Source: Nanobdellota archaeon
Lineage (GTDB): Archaea; Nanobdellota; Nanobdellia; Woesearchaeales; SM23-78
Length of the DNA: 50,780 nt
Direction of reading: 5' to 3'
NCBI GenBank assembly: GCA_018819305.1
Contig: JAHJQO010000006.1
Coordinates: forward strand, 1-50,780
Part shown: positions 32,366 through 39,550 of the stretch, in pieces
How positions within the stretch are numbered: position 1 is the first letter of the stretch
Layout of the letters: the number at the start of each line of letters is the position of its first letter
The notes under the pieces: generated by a model
What the model was told of the DNA's origin: nothing
The model's input: the letters and a program-made list of their open reading frames with translations, nothing else
The model's database searches: none
Program-made: the position numbers and the translations under genes

Positions 32366-33574
32366 CTAAACAACCCATCCATTAAGAACAAGATAAATAC
32401 CAATCAACAGCATAATAATTCCTGCAATCAAATGCAAGAGCCTTATGTTCTTTTCTTTCCATCCTGAAACTTTTTCTACAGAAGCAATGCCGCCAAACAC
32501 AATGAAAGTTATGACAATCATAGGAACAACAAAAATAAAATTATACAATGCAAGCCAGGGCAGAGTCTTAACAAATTCTAAAGCAGATAAAAGACCTCCT
32601 GCAATAAAATAAGGCCCGATAGTACATGGTAATAAGAATATTGTAACAAGCAAGCCAATAACAAATGCGCCTTTAGGACTTCGCACACCTTCAATAATTT
32701 TTTTTACTTTTGGTCTGAGCAGCAGAGGCATCTCAGTTCCGACACGACCAGGTCTGTAATTAATAAAATCCCTAATTCCAAGAAGCCCCAAAATAATAGC
32801 CAATACACCTAAAGCTTTGGTAACCCAGAAAGTCATATTAAAAATAAAACTAAATTGAAAAAGTTTGACAATGATTATGCCATAAACAAAATACATCACA
32901 AAAATAGCACCAACAAAAGCCAGACCTGCAAGCAAAACCTTGTATTTTTTTGTCGGGTCATGAGTCAAAATAGCAACCAGCACAAAAACAAGAACTGCAA
33001 TAGCACAAGGATTAATTGCATCAACAGCAGCAAGCCCTAAAATTGTGGCAAAGGTTAATTCTTTCGCAGGTGTTTCGCAAGTAGCATTACTGCCTGCTTG
33101 TGTTTTATTCTGTCCAATTAAAATTTCAGGTAACCCAGGTAAAGTGCTGCAATCCAACTCATCATAATAAACAGAAGAACCATCTTCAAGAGGGCAGGGG
33201 TTTGATTCCATGCTGTTAACAGCATCTTCTAAACCCTCAATAATAGGTATATCTCCCCTAATAATAACATCTTTATTAAAAATAATCATAGGAAAACCAG
33301 GTCTTGTTCCATAAGTAGTAGAATATGTATTAAGATAAGGCATGTTTTGTGAATTCTGCTGAACTTCGTACTTAATTAAAACAAGATTAGGTGTATTATT
33401 CAGTACTTCTTCAATTGTAGGTGCTGCTTTTTCACAATGAGGACAATTAACACCTGTGAAATAAACACCGCAAATAGGAATATCTGCATGAAAATCATGT
33501 GGTTCTTCAGCAGAAACAAATGGAATTATAAATAATATAAACAACAATGGAATAATTAATAATTGTTTTTTCAT
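32366..33574 (-). CDS. Thioredoxin-like domain fused to DsbD/CcdA membrane domain
   Basis: Protein of 402 residues: signal peptide (about 1-22), an extracytoplasmic thioredoxin-like domain with the active site CPHC (YFTGVNCPHCEKAAPTIEEV) and cis-Pro segment (RPGFPMIIF), a linker with several Cys, then six membrane helices of the DsbD/CcdA type (TILGLAAVDAINPCAIAVLV; IFLLPCTIGPYFIAGGLLSA). The paired Cys in the two NPC/PC motifs carry electrons across the membrane. The fusion thus moves reducing power from the cytoplasm to a surface disulfide reductase or isomerase. Substrates may be Cys-rich surface proteins such as the VWA protein here, but that is inference. Confidence 0.9.
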   Translation of the reverse strand: MKKQLLIIPLLFILFIIPFVSAEEPHDFHADIPICGVYFTGVNCPHCEKAAPTIEEVLNNTPNLVLIKYEVQQNSQNMPYLNTYSTTYGTRPGFPMIIFNKDVIIRGDIPIIEGLEDAVNSMESNPCPLEDGSSVYYDELDCSTLPGLPEILIGQNKTQAGSNATCETPAKELTFATILGLAAVDAINPCAIAVLVFVLVAILTHDPTKKYKVLLAGLAFVGAIFVMYFVYGIIIVKLFQFSFIFNMTFWVTKALGVLAIILGLLGIRDFINYRPGRVGTEMPLLLRPKVKKIIEGVRSPKGAFVIGLLVTIFLLPCTIGPYFIAGGLLSALEFVKTLPWLALYNFIFVVPMIVITFIVFGGIASVEKVSGWKEKNIRLLHLIAGIIMLLIGIYLVLNGWVV

Positions 33575-33635
33575 TTTTTAATCCTTGTCATTTCTACTTA
33601 TTTTTAAAGTTTATCATTATTTCGAAAGTAAATAA

Positions 33636-34385
33636 TTAATGGTGAAATAAAAACTTAAGCAAAAACATAAATCCTATTCCTATCAGGAAAAAAACAAATG
33701 ACATCATTGATTTCTTAAGATTGGATTCTTTGTGCAGTTCAGGAATCAGGTCAGATGCCGCAATATATATAAAGCCTCCTGCTGCAAATGGCAGGATATA
33801 AGGAACAACTCCTTCTATATGTGATGCAAAAATATATCCTACAATTCCTCCAACTACAGAAACAAGCTGAGAGATAAGATTGCAAACCAGTGCCTTTGTC
33901 TTGCTGAATCCACCATAAACAAGCACGCCAAAATCACCTAGTTCTTGGGGAAGTTCATGCCCCATAATCAAAAGTGTGGTTATAATACCAAAATGAATAT
34001 TAACCATGAAACTAACACCAATTATTATGCCGTCGATAAAGTTATGAACAGAATCCCCAATAAGTATCAAATAAGAAATGGGATGTACCTTGCATTTTTC
34101 TCCGTGCTTGTGACAGTGATGCCAGTGCAGGAATTTTTCAATAATAAAAAACATAATAAAACCAATCATCATAATACCAAAAACAGTCATGGCAGGAAGT
34201 TCTTCTAATGCTTCTGGCAAAAGATGGAAAAATGCTCCGCTTAACAATGCTCCTGCGGAAAAAGCCACAAGAACCATAATTATTTTATTGAAAACCTTAT
34301 CTTTTATCCACAGAGAAAATACTCCTGTTAAAGCAATCAGACCGTTAGCAACGGTTGCAAGGATAATCCAGATTAAAACATTCAT
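33636..34385 (-). CDS. ZIP family metal transporter
   Basis: Membrane protein of 249 residues with seven or eight helices. The ZIP metal-site motifs are present: DSVHNFIDGIIIG in helix 4 and MGHELPQELGDFGVLV in helix 5. A His-rich cytoplasmic loop (HWHHCHKHGEKCKVH) lies between helices 3 and 4, as in zinc/iron transporters. Its ATG overlaps the stop of the DUF134 regulator by four bases, so the two are made together. Expression is probably controlled through the GAATA/TATTC operators upstream. Confidence 0.93.
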   Translation of the reverse strand: MNVLIWIILATVANGLIALTGVFSLWIKDKVFNKIIMVLVAFSAGALLSGAFFHLLPEALEELPAMTVFGIMMIGFIMFFIIEKFLHWHHCHKHGEKCKVHPISYLILIGDSVHNFIDGIIIGVSFMVNIHFGIITTLLIMGHELPQELGDFGVLVYGGFSKTKALVCNLISQLVSVVGGIVGYIFASHIEGVVPYILPFAAGGFIYIAASDLIPELHKESNLKKSMMSFVFFLIGIGFMFLLKFLFHH

Positions 34386-34714
34386 CTTTTACCTCTTTGA
34401 TGCCTTTTGCAAACACATTTTTTATTTAGATTAAAGTCTCCACCTTCAATTTTTAGGGCTTTTCCATTAATCAATGCTTCTGCTATTTTTTTCCTTGCAC
34501 TAGATAACAGCCTGTGAAAAGTTGGCTGGGAGATATTCATTTCTCCTGCAGCTTTCTCCTGTTCAAAGCCTTGCAAGTCTTTTAACCTGACGGCTTCAAG
34601 TTCATCTATTGTCAGAATGATTTGTTCAAGCTCGTCACTTTTTATCCCTGCCGGCTTGAAAAATGTATGAAAAGGATGATGACACACTCTTCGATGCAAT
34701 CTGGGTCTTACCAT
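34382..34714 (-). CDS. DUF134 family DNA-binding protein, putative metal-linked regulator
   Basis: Protein of 110 residues with the DUF134 pattern: MVRPRLHRRV start, ILTIDELEAVRLKDLQGFEQ, then a sigma-70 region 4-like helix-turn-helix (AAGEMNISQPTFHRLLSSAR). Cys and His residues at both ends (CHHPFH and CVCKRHQRGK) could bind metal. It overlaps the ZIP transporter gene and has palindromic sites nine bases upstream and at the adjacent DUF5320 gene, which suggests an autoregulated metal or redox response. The regulator-operator link is inference. Confidence 0.9.
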   Translation of the reverse strand: MVRPRLHRRVCHHPFHTFFKPAGIKSDELEQIILTIDELEAVRLKDLQGFEQEKAAGEMNISQPTFHRLLSSARKKIAEALINGKALKIEGGDFNLNKKCVCKRHQRGKR

Positions 34715-34722
34715 GATTAATT

Positions 34723-34738
34723 AGGAATATGTATTCAT
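34723..34738. promoter_or_regulatory. Palindromic operator, site 1 (before DUF134)
   Basis: AGGAATATGTATTCAT, 14 of 16 positions matching the palindrome ATGAATA-TG-TATTCAT found at 35122. It lies 9-24 bases upstream of the DUF134 start, where it would cover the transcription start. Confidence 0.65.
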
Positions 34739-34812
34739 TAAAAATCTTTTGTTTTTTTGAAAAAAAGAAAAGAAAAATTGAAAAAGAAATAAAAGAAAAA
34801 AAGAAAAATCTA

Positions 34813-35046
34813 TTATTTGTCTAATTCAGCTATTTTTTCTTCAATTTCTTTTTTATGATCTTGCAGGATTTTCTTCTGAGCTTCCTTATCCAATCCATCA
34901 AAACATACTCCTCTTCCAAGTCCTCTTCCAAAGCCTCTTCTCTGGCCTCCTCTGAATCCTCTGGCAAGTCCGCTTCCACAGGGTCCTAAGCCTCGACCTG
35001 ATAAAGAACCTTCGCCTTGAGGTCCGCTTCCATCTCTTCCCGGCAT
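34813..35046 (-). CDS. DUF5320 family small Gly/Arg-rich protein
   Basis: Protein of 77 residues. The N-terminus MPGRDGSGPQGEGSLSGRGL and the run of Gly-Arg-Gly-Phe repeats with single Cys residues match DUF5320, followed by a C-terminal coiled coil (DKEAQKKILQDHKKEIEEKI). Such proteins usually neighbour NifX/Mrp-like or metal-related genes; function unknown. I chose the ATG at 35046 with GGAGGCGA eight bases before it. Two palindromic operators lie just upstream, and the neighbouring genes are DUF134 and ZIP, so a shared metal response is likely. Confidence 0.85.
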   Translation of the reverse strand: MPGRDGSGPQGEGSLSGRGLGPCGSGLARGFRGGQRRGFGRGLGRGVCFDGLDKEAQKKILQDHKKEIEEKIAELDK

Positions 35047-35097
35047 ATTTATCGCCTCCAAATTTTATTTTTTATTTGTTTCTTGGTTTTCTTGTAA

Positions 35098-35137
35098 ATG
35101 AATATAAATTCATAACTAATAATGAATATGTATTCAT
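35098..35137. promoter_or_regulatory. Two palindromic operators before DUF5320 (sites 2 and 3)
   Basis: ATGAATATAAATTCAT (35098-35113; ATGAAT/ATTCAT arms) and ATGAATATGTATTCAT (35122-35137; ATGAATA/TATTCAT arms) have centres 24 bp apart, slightly over two helical turns. The second is a perfect 7-bp inverted repeat. They share the sequence of site 1. Confidence 0.7.
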
Positions 35138-35213
35138 AACTAGTATTTAAAGTTTTCGGAAATTAATAAAAAATTGAAAAAAAACAGAATAATAAATCAA
35201 GAAACATCATAAA

Positions 35214-35444
35214 TCATACATAAACAGCATTCTTATCGCTGGTTTTGATGCCATTGATTAAAAGGTAGTTCCAAAACAAGCCTTTTCTCTTTACAGCTCT
35301 GACAGCAAAACCTGCCTCTCTAAAAACTTTTTGTAATTTATCCATGTCATCCAGAATCTCTTTGTCAGGAATCACTTTGTAAAGGTCGACATATTCAAAA
35401 AAATGAATTCTGCCGTGTTCAGGCATAACAAAATAAGATATCAT
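35214..35444 (-). pseudogene. Orphan C-terminal fragment of a methyltransferase
   Basis: The 76-residue frame resembles the last 70 residues of the permease-methyltransferase at 39547. MPEHGRIHFFEYVDLYKVIP aligns with LPEGGRICFVDYINFFKFLP, and KRKGLFWNYLLINGIKTSDK with KRGILWNYLFVYGIKSER. The SAM-binding part is absent, so it cannot be a working methyltransferase alone. A TATA-like TTTATAAG just upstream would put the transcript start near the internal Met at 35426, so expression as a short protein cannot be excluded. Most likely a decayed or partial duplicate. Confidence 0.7.
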
Positions 35445-35535
35445 ATTCAATACTTATAAATTTTTTTGAAAATACCCCAACGTGAATAGAAAAACTTTAT
35501 AAAAACAGTTTCCAAAGGAATAAATAAGGTGAAAA

Positions 35536-36255
35536 ATGAACATTGAAATTCTGCTTCTTATTATTGTAGCAGTTGTGATTATTTATTTTGCTACAAAATT
35601 TCTCACCAAGACTGTGAAAATTATAACTAAAGTCATCTTGTTGATTGTTGTAGTGTTAGTTTTCCTGACAATACTGTCTTACAAAGACATGATGGATGTA
35701 AGAACTGGTTTTGAAAAAAACAACAATACTTTTTTTTTATATGAAAATAACAAGCTTTCAACAGCTGTTATGCTAAAACCTATTACAAGTGATAATCTGA
35801 CCATGGAGAGTGTTAATTATTTTACAAAAGATGAGCTTGAAGAGTTTGAAAAAAATATAGAAGCTAAAGATTATAAATCTCTGCTTAATAATAACAACAA
35901 GATATTCATTGTGAAATCAAATCTTCTTGACAAGCCATACAACATAAACCTGGGCGCTAATTTAGATCAGGAAGATTTGCTCAGCATGATATGGAGTGAA
36001 GATCCATTTCTTATTTTAGCTCAAAAATCACAGGAAAACTATGACATGAATATTGACAGATTAAAAGAAAACTTCAAAGAGATATATGGCACTGAAGAAA
36101 CCTTCAAAGGATACATCTTCGCAGGGCTGATTATAAACATATTTTTTAACAAGCAAGAGACAGGTGATTTAACTAAAAATCTAAAGACAGGCGATTTAAA
36201 GATTTATCCTGAGAGCATAAGTTTTAAGATAAGCAAATACCTGCCCTGGGCGTAA
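35536..36255 (+). CDS. Membrane-anchored hypothetical protein, 239 aa
   Basis: Two N-terminal membrane helices (about residues 3-20 and 28-48) precede a soluble domain of some 190 residues. The soluble part has no Cys and no motif I recognise; it is rich in Asn, Lys and Glu. AAGGTGAAAA stands directly before the ATG and a TATA box (CTTTATAAAAAC) about 40 nt upstream. It may form an operon with the next two genes, though each has separate promoter-like sequence. Function unknown. Confidence 0.75.
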   Translation: MNIEILLLIIVAVVIIYFATKFLTKTVKIITKVILLIVVVLVFLTILSYKDMMDVRTGFEKNNNTFFLYENNKLSTAVMLKPITSDNLTMESVNYFTKDELEEFEKNIEAKDYKSLLNNNNKIFIVKSNLLDKPYNINLGANLDQEDLLSMIWSEDPFLILAQKSQENYDMNIDRLKENFKEIYGTEETFKGYIFAGLIINIFFNKQETGDLTKNLKTGDLKIYPESISFKISKYLPWA

Positions 36256-36328
36256 TTAAATCGTTAAGAGTAAAGTTTTTATATTAAAACATAGAATAAT
36301 AGTAAATAAATAAAAAAAGAGGTATATG

Positions 36329-36751
36329 ATGGGTATTTTTAGTAAGTTTCTAGGGAAAAAGAATGATGACCTAGGACTGGATGACTTTGACAAAAGTTTT
36401 GGAAGCGGAAGCCCTGGCATGAATGACCCCATGGGAAGCCCTGACTTCGGAAGCCCAATGGGAATGCCACCTCAGACAACACCTGGAATGCCCGGCCAGC
36501 CAAGTTCTTCAGGCAGTTATTCTCCAGAAGCTTTTGGATTTGAAAAAGTGAATCAACAGGAAAGGTCAGCCACAGGAATGGGTTCTCAGCAAAACCTGAG
36601 TGAAATAAATCTTGGAAAAGACATGGAAATAATCAGTGCCAAGCTTGATGCAATCAAAGCAGAGCTCGATTCAATGAGCCAGCGACTGAAAAGGCTTGAA
36701 AGACTTGCAGAAGGAGACCCTCATATTAATAAGGACAAGTGGAGTTATTGA
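36329..36751 (+). CDS. Hypothetical protein with Gly/Pro/Met-rich linker and coiled coil
   Basis: Protein of 140 residues. The first part is low complexity, rich in Gly, Ser, Pro and Met (SPDFGSPMGMPPQTTPGMPG); the last 50 residues form a coiled coil (GKDMEIISAKLDAIKAELDS). The ATG at 36329 is better placed than the one at 36326 relative to AGAGGT. An N-terminal amphipathic stretch (MGIFSKFLGK) could touch the membrane. No known family, but this layout suggests an adaptor or cytoskeletal-type protein. Confidence 0.7.
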   Translation: MGIFSKFLGKKNDDLGLDDFDKSFGSGSPGMNDPMGSPDFGSPMGMPPQTTPGMPGQPSSSGSYSPEAFGFEKVNQQERSATGMGSQQNLSEINLGKDMEIISAKLDAIKAELDSMSQRLKRLERLAEGDPHINKDKWSY

Positions 36752-36794
36752 ATCGATAGAAAACTTTTTATTCTCAATTAACTTATTCTAAAGC

Positions 36795-37319
36795 ATGAAA
36801 GCATTCCTCAGAAACACAATCATTCTTATTGCTCTGATTGTACTAGACCAAGTGCTTAAGTTCTTTATTGAATCCAAGAAGTTTTTTGTTGACCTTGGCA
36901 TTGTAAGTTTTCATTACATTACAAATACTGGTGCTAGTTTTGGAATATTTCAGAACAACAATGTTCTATTGGCCTGGGTGAGTATTATTGTTCTTGGTCT
37001 TATCATGCTGCTTGCAGACAAGATGAAAAAACAACATGCACTTCCAGTAGTTCTGATTGTTGCAGGCATTATTGGAAATCTTATTGACAGGGTTTTCAGA
37101 GGATTTGTAGTTGACTTCATAGATTTCAAGTTCTGGCCTGTGTTTAATATTGCAGACTCAGTTATTTGCATTGGCGTGATTTGGCTTGCAATTGTTATAA
37201 TTATTGATGATATTAAAGATTCTAAGAAGAAGGAAAATAAGCCTATAAAATTAAAAGCAAAAAAACATAAAAAGAAAAAAGTAAGGCCCTCGCCGATTGA
37301 GAGCAATTATAATCCTTAA
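36795..37319 (+). CDS. lspA: Signal peptidase II (LspA)
   Basis: Membrane aspartyl protease that cuts lipoprotein signal peptides. Four membrane helices and the signature motifs are present: VLDQVLKFFIE, FHYITNTGASFGIF, the catalytic Asp in GNLIDRVFRGFVVDFIDF and in VFNIADSVICIGV. The C-terminus has a 30-residue Lys-rich tail not typical of bacterial LspA. LspA is bacterial and absent from most archaea, so this gene implies lateral transfer and a lipoprotein pathway. I saw no obvious lipobox protein in the window. Its stop overlaps the convergent gene at 37316 by four bases. Confidence 0.92.
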   Translation: MKAFLRNTIILIALIVLDQVLKFFIESKKFFVDLGIVSFHYITNTGASFGIFQNNNVLLAWVSIIVLGLIMLLADKMKKQHALPVVLIVAGIIGNLIDRVFRGFVVDFIDFKFWPVFNIADSVICIGVIWLAIVIIIDDIKDSKKKENKPIKLKAKKHKKKKVRPSPIESNYNP

Positions 37320-37696
37320 GTTTTATCAGGTACAACAGTATATACGATAAAAAGATCTGAAAGTTTACTTTTGGTCTTCAAGCCAAACTCTTTTAAAACT
37401 TTTTTTATTATTCTTTTATTGGGAGTAAACGTATAAGAAGGTGTTCCTGCAATAGTTATAAAATCACGAAAAGCATTCTCTAAACTTTCCTTGTTTTTGC
37501 TATGCAAAAAAACGTCCCTTGGATGTCTGGAAAAATTAATTGAAACATCATCATATTTCTTTTCTAAAGCATAGTAAGCATGCCCTATTTGAGTTAATAT
37601 ATGAATATCTTTATCAAAATGAGAATGCGTAATATTATCCTGTTCTTCAAGAACAATATCATTAAGATCGTATCTAAACCATATTTCTTTTGACAT
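37316..37696 (-). CDS. Hypothetical protein, 126 aa
   Basis: Unrecognised small soluble protein. Aromatic and charged residues alternate (MSKEIWFRYDLNDIVLEEQD), and the C-terminal part (KRIIKKVLKEFGLKTKSKLS) looks helical then beta. No Cys, no membrane segment. The TATA-like TTTTTATATTG about 30 nt upstream fits a leaderless transcript. It is convergent with lspA, the stops overlapping by four bases, and lies before aIF1A in the same direction. Confidence 0.7.
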   Translation of the reverse strand: MSKEIWFRYDLNDIVLEEQDNITHSHFDKDIHILTQIGHAYYALEKKYDDVSINFSRHPRDVFLHSKNKESLENAFRDFITIAGTPSYTFTPNKRIIKKVLKEFGLKTKSKLSDLFIVYTVVPDKT

Positions 37697-37743
37697 AAAA
37701 AAATGGAAAGAAAAAACAATATAAAAATGTTTCTATTCTCAAG

Positions 37744-38073
37744 TCAGAATTCATCCATTTCTTCAAGCTTATCTAAATGGCCGTTTTTTCTCAGCCAATC
37801 AACTTGTAGAGGTCTGTATTTGTAAATGATGTCTCCTTTTGCGTCTCCGCCATACTCCCATGGCTCAACAAGAACAATATCTCCTTCTCTTACCCAAAGT
37901 CTTCTCTTGAGCCTGCCTGGAATCCTGCAAATTCTGGTCTTGCCATCAAGACATCTGACTTCGCACCTGCTTCCGCCAAGTCTTCTGTTTAGAATCCCAA
38001 GAGATTCTTCATTTCTGGGAAGTCTTACTCTTACAACTTCGTCTTCCACAGGCGGTTTTCTATATTTAGCCAT
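37744..38073 (-). CDS. Translation initiation factor aIF1A
   Basis: OB-fold factor that binds the 30S A site during initiation, 109 residues. The sequence matches eIF1A/aIF1A throughout: [13 protein letters not shown]-type start ([20 protein letters not shown]), [40 protein letters not shown] and GDIIYKY. A TATA box (TATATATAAAG) lies 27 nt before the ATG, so the mRNA is leaderless. Monocistronic as far as can be seen. Confidence 0.96.
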   Translation of the reverse strand: MAKYRKPPVEDEVVRVRLPRNEESLGILNRRLGGSRCEVRCLDGKTRICRIPGRLKRRLWVREGDIVLVEPWEYGGDAKGDIIYKYRPLQVDWLRKNGHLDKLEEMDEF

Positions 38074-38282
38074 TTAAAACCAGAACGAATTGAGACTTTA
38101 TATATATTGCTATTATATAATGTTATTCTTGTTGTTATTCGGGTCATTTTCAATAAAATTTAAAAATAAAAAAAACTAGTGCTACTGCAAAGAATGCGCA
38201 GAAGCATATTTTAAATTACTTGAATATCCGGATAAGATGAGTCAGAAGATATCAAACAGTTTTCTCTTTGATTCTTTTATCT

Positions 38283-38696
38283 TCACTTTATTTCGTTTGT
38301 TTTGTAGTCTTCAAATTTTCTTCCTCTGACTGTAACCTCAAGACCGTGTTCTTGCATCTTCTCCGCTATTTCTAATGCCCTTTTTGTTCCTGCATCAATC
38401 AATACATTTTTTTTGGTTTCTAAAGAAGCATATTTTGCTTCAAGATGACCCATTACACTTTCATCAGATTTGTACTCCTCGTAACCATCAGAACATATGT
38501 AACTCTTTAAGGTCGGATCAAGAGAGATTACATAACTCATATACCAGGGATAAAAATGAACTTCCACATCTACTTCTTTGATTCCTTTCCTCTTGTACTG
38601 ACAGATGAATTCATTCAATGTATCGGCAGATTTGAATAGTTTATACCAACGGCTCAATTTCAGCCCATCGCAATTTGTTTTGTTTCTTTTTTTCAT
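38283..38696 (-). CDS. Hypothetical protein, 137 aa
   Basis: Unrecognised. The middle holds VDVEVHFYPWYMSYVISLDP and the end a helix plus GLEVTVRGRKFEDYKTNE. Three Cys are scattered, with no metal-binding pattern. AAGGAGATGAG precedes the ATG. It is not near a gene of known related function; the divergent TrmB regulator shares its upstream region, which is AT-rich with several TATA-like sites. Confidence 0.7.
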   Translation of the reverse strand: MKKRNKTNCDGLKLSRWYKLFKSADTLNEFICQYKRKGIKEVDVEVHFYPWYMSYVISLDPTLKSYICSDGYEEYKSDESVMGHLEAKYASLETKKNVLIDAGTKRALEIAEKMQEHGLEVTVRGRKFEDYKTNEIK

Positions 38697-38815
38697 TTTT
38701 TCTCATCTCCTTAGTTTAATAACCACTTAATAGTAGTTAACATATATATTATTTTTAAGTAATTTTCTTACTTATTTAAGAAAGCTTTAAATAGAACAAA
38801 GCTAAAGAAAAATAT

Positions 38816-39550
38816 GTGGACTACAACAACACCTTGCAGGAAATAGGTTTCAAGCAAATAGAAGCAGAAATATATATTTATCTTCTGAAAAAAGGCTCTT
38901 CTTCACAGCAAAGAGTATCAGATGACACAGGAATTCTAAGGCAAACAGTCTATGACATGATGAACAAGATGGAACGAAAAGGTCAAATATCTGCATCAAA
39001 AAGAGGAAAGAGGAAAATATACTCTGCTGTAGATCCAAAAATATTATTAAGCAGACTAAAGGAAAAAGAAGAAAGCTTTTTGCAAATCCTGCCTGATTTA
39101 GAAAAAATAAAATCAATGAAAAAACCAGAGATTTTCAGTGAATCATTCATAGGAATCCCAGGGCTCAAAAACTTATTCAATCTTACTCTTCTTTCAAAAA
39201 CAGAAATACTCTGGCTGGCAAATATTAAACAACACATAAATCTTTTCAAAGATTATTACTGGCAAAACTATGCACTTAAAAGAGCAGAAAAAAAGATTCC
39301 TATAAAACTAATGATTGATTCAAAAACAAAGCTAAAAACATGGAGCACAAACAAAAAACTGCAAAGATATGCTAAGCAAAGCGATTTTGTTAATAATATT
39401 AACTCATCATTTGCAGTGTTTGACGATAAAATAATAATATATTCATTAGATCAAGACCAACCCTATGGTGTTTTCATACAAAACCCCACATTAAAAAATA
39501 TGTTTGAACAAATATTCATGCATCACTGGAATAATGCAAAAGAATTCTAA
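38816..39550 (+). CDS. TrmB family transcriptional regulator
   Basis: Protein of 244 residues with an N-terminal winged helix-turn-helix (GFKQIEAEIYIYLLKKGSSS then RQTVYDMMNKMERKGQISAS) followed by the short coiled segment and a C-terminal TrmB/PLD-like domain (AEILWLANIKQ; FAVFDDKIIIYSLDQDQPYG). Start is GTG at 38816; a TATA box (TTTAAATA, 38786-38793) about 26 nt upstream supports a leaderless mRNA. TrmB proteins usually control sugar or metabolite genes. The convergent permease-methyltransferase is the nearest neighbour (stops overlap by four bases) but a regulatory link is unproven. Confidence 0.88.
   Translation: MDYNNTLQEIGFKQIEAEIYIYLLKKGSSSQQRVSDDTGILRQTVYDMMNKMERKGQISASKRGKRKIYSAVDPKILLSRLKEKEESFLQILPDLEKIKSMKKPEIFSESFIGIPGLKNLFNLTLLSKTEILWLANIKQHINLFKDYYWQNYALKRAEKKIPIKLMIDSKTKLKTWSTNKKLQRYAKQSDFVNNINSSFAVFDDKIIIYSLDQDQPYGVFIQNPTLKNMFEQIFMHHWNNAKEF

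Noticed and set aside
38180-38285. Open plus-strand fragment with Cys-Tyr-Cys-Lys-Glu-Cys
   Set aside because: It begins right after a stop codon, has no start codon before its middle and overlaps the end of the hypothetical gene at 38283. It may be a relic, but nothing identifies it.
1919-38740. 17-base match TTAACTACTATTAAGTG between 1919-1935 and the reverse strand at 38724-38740
   Set aside because: For sequence this AT-rich, one or two matches of that length are expected by chance in a window of this size, and the positions relative to genes differ.
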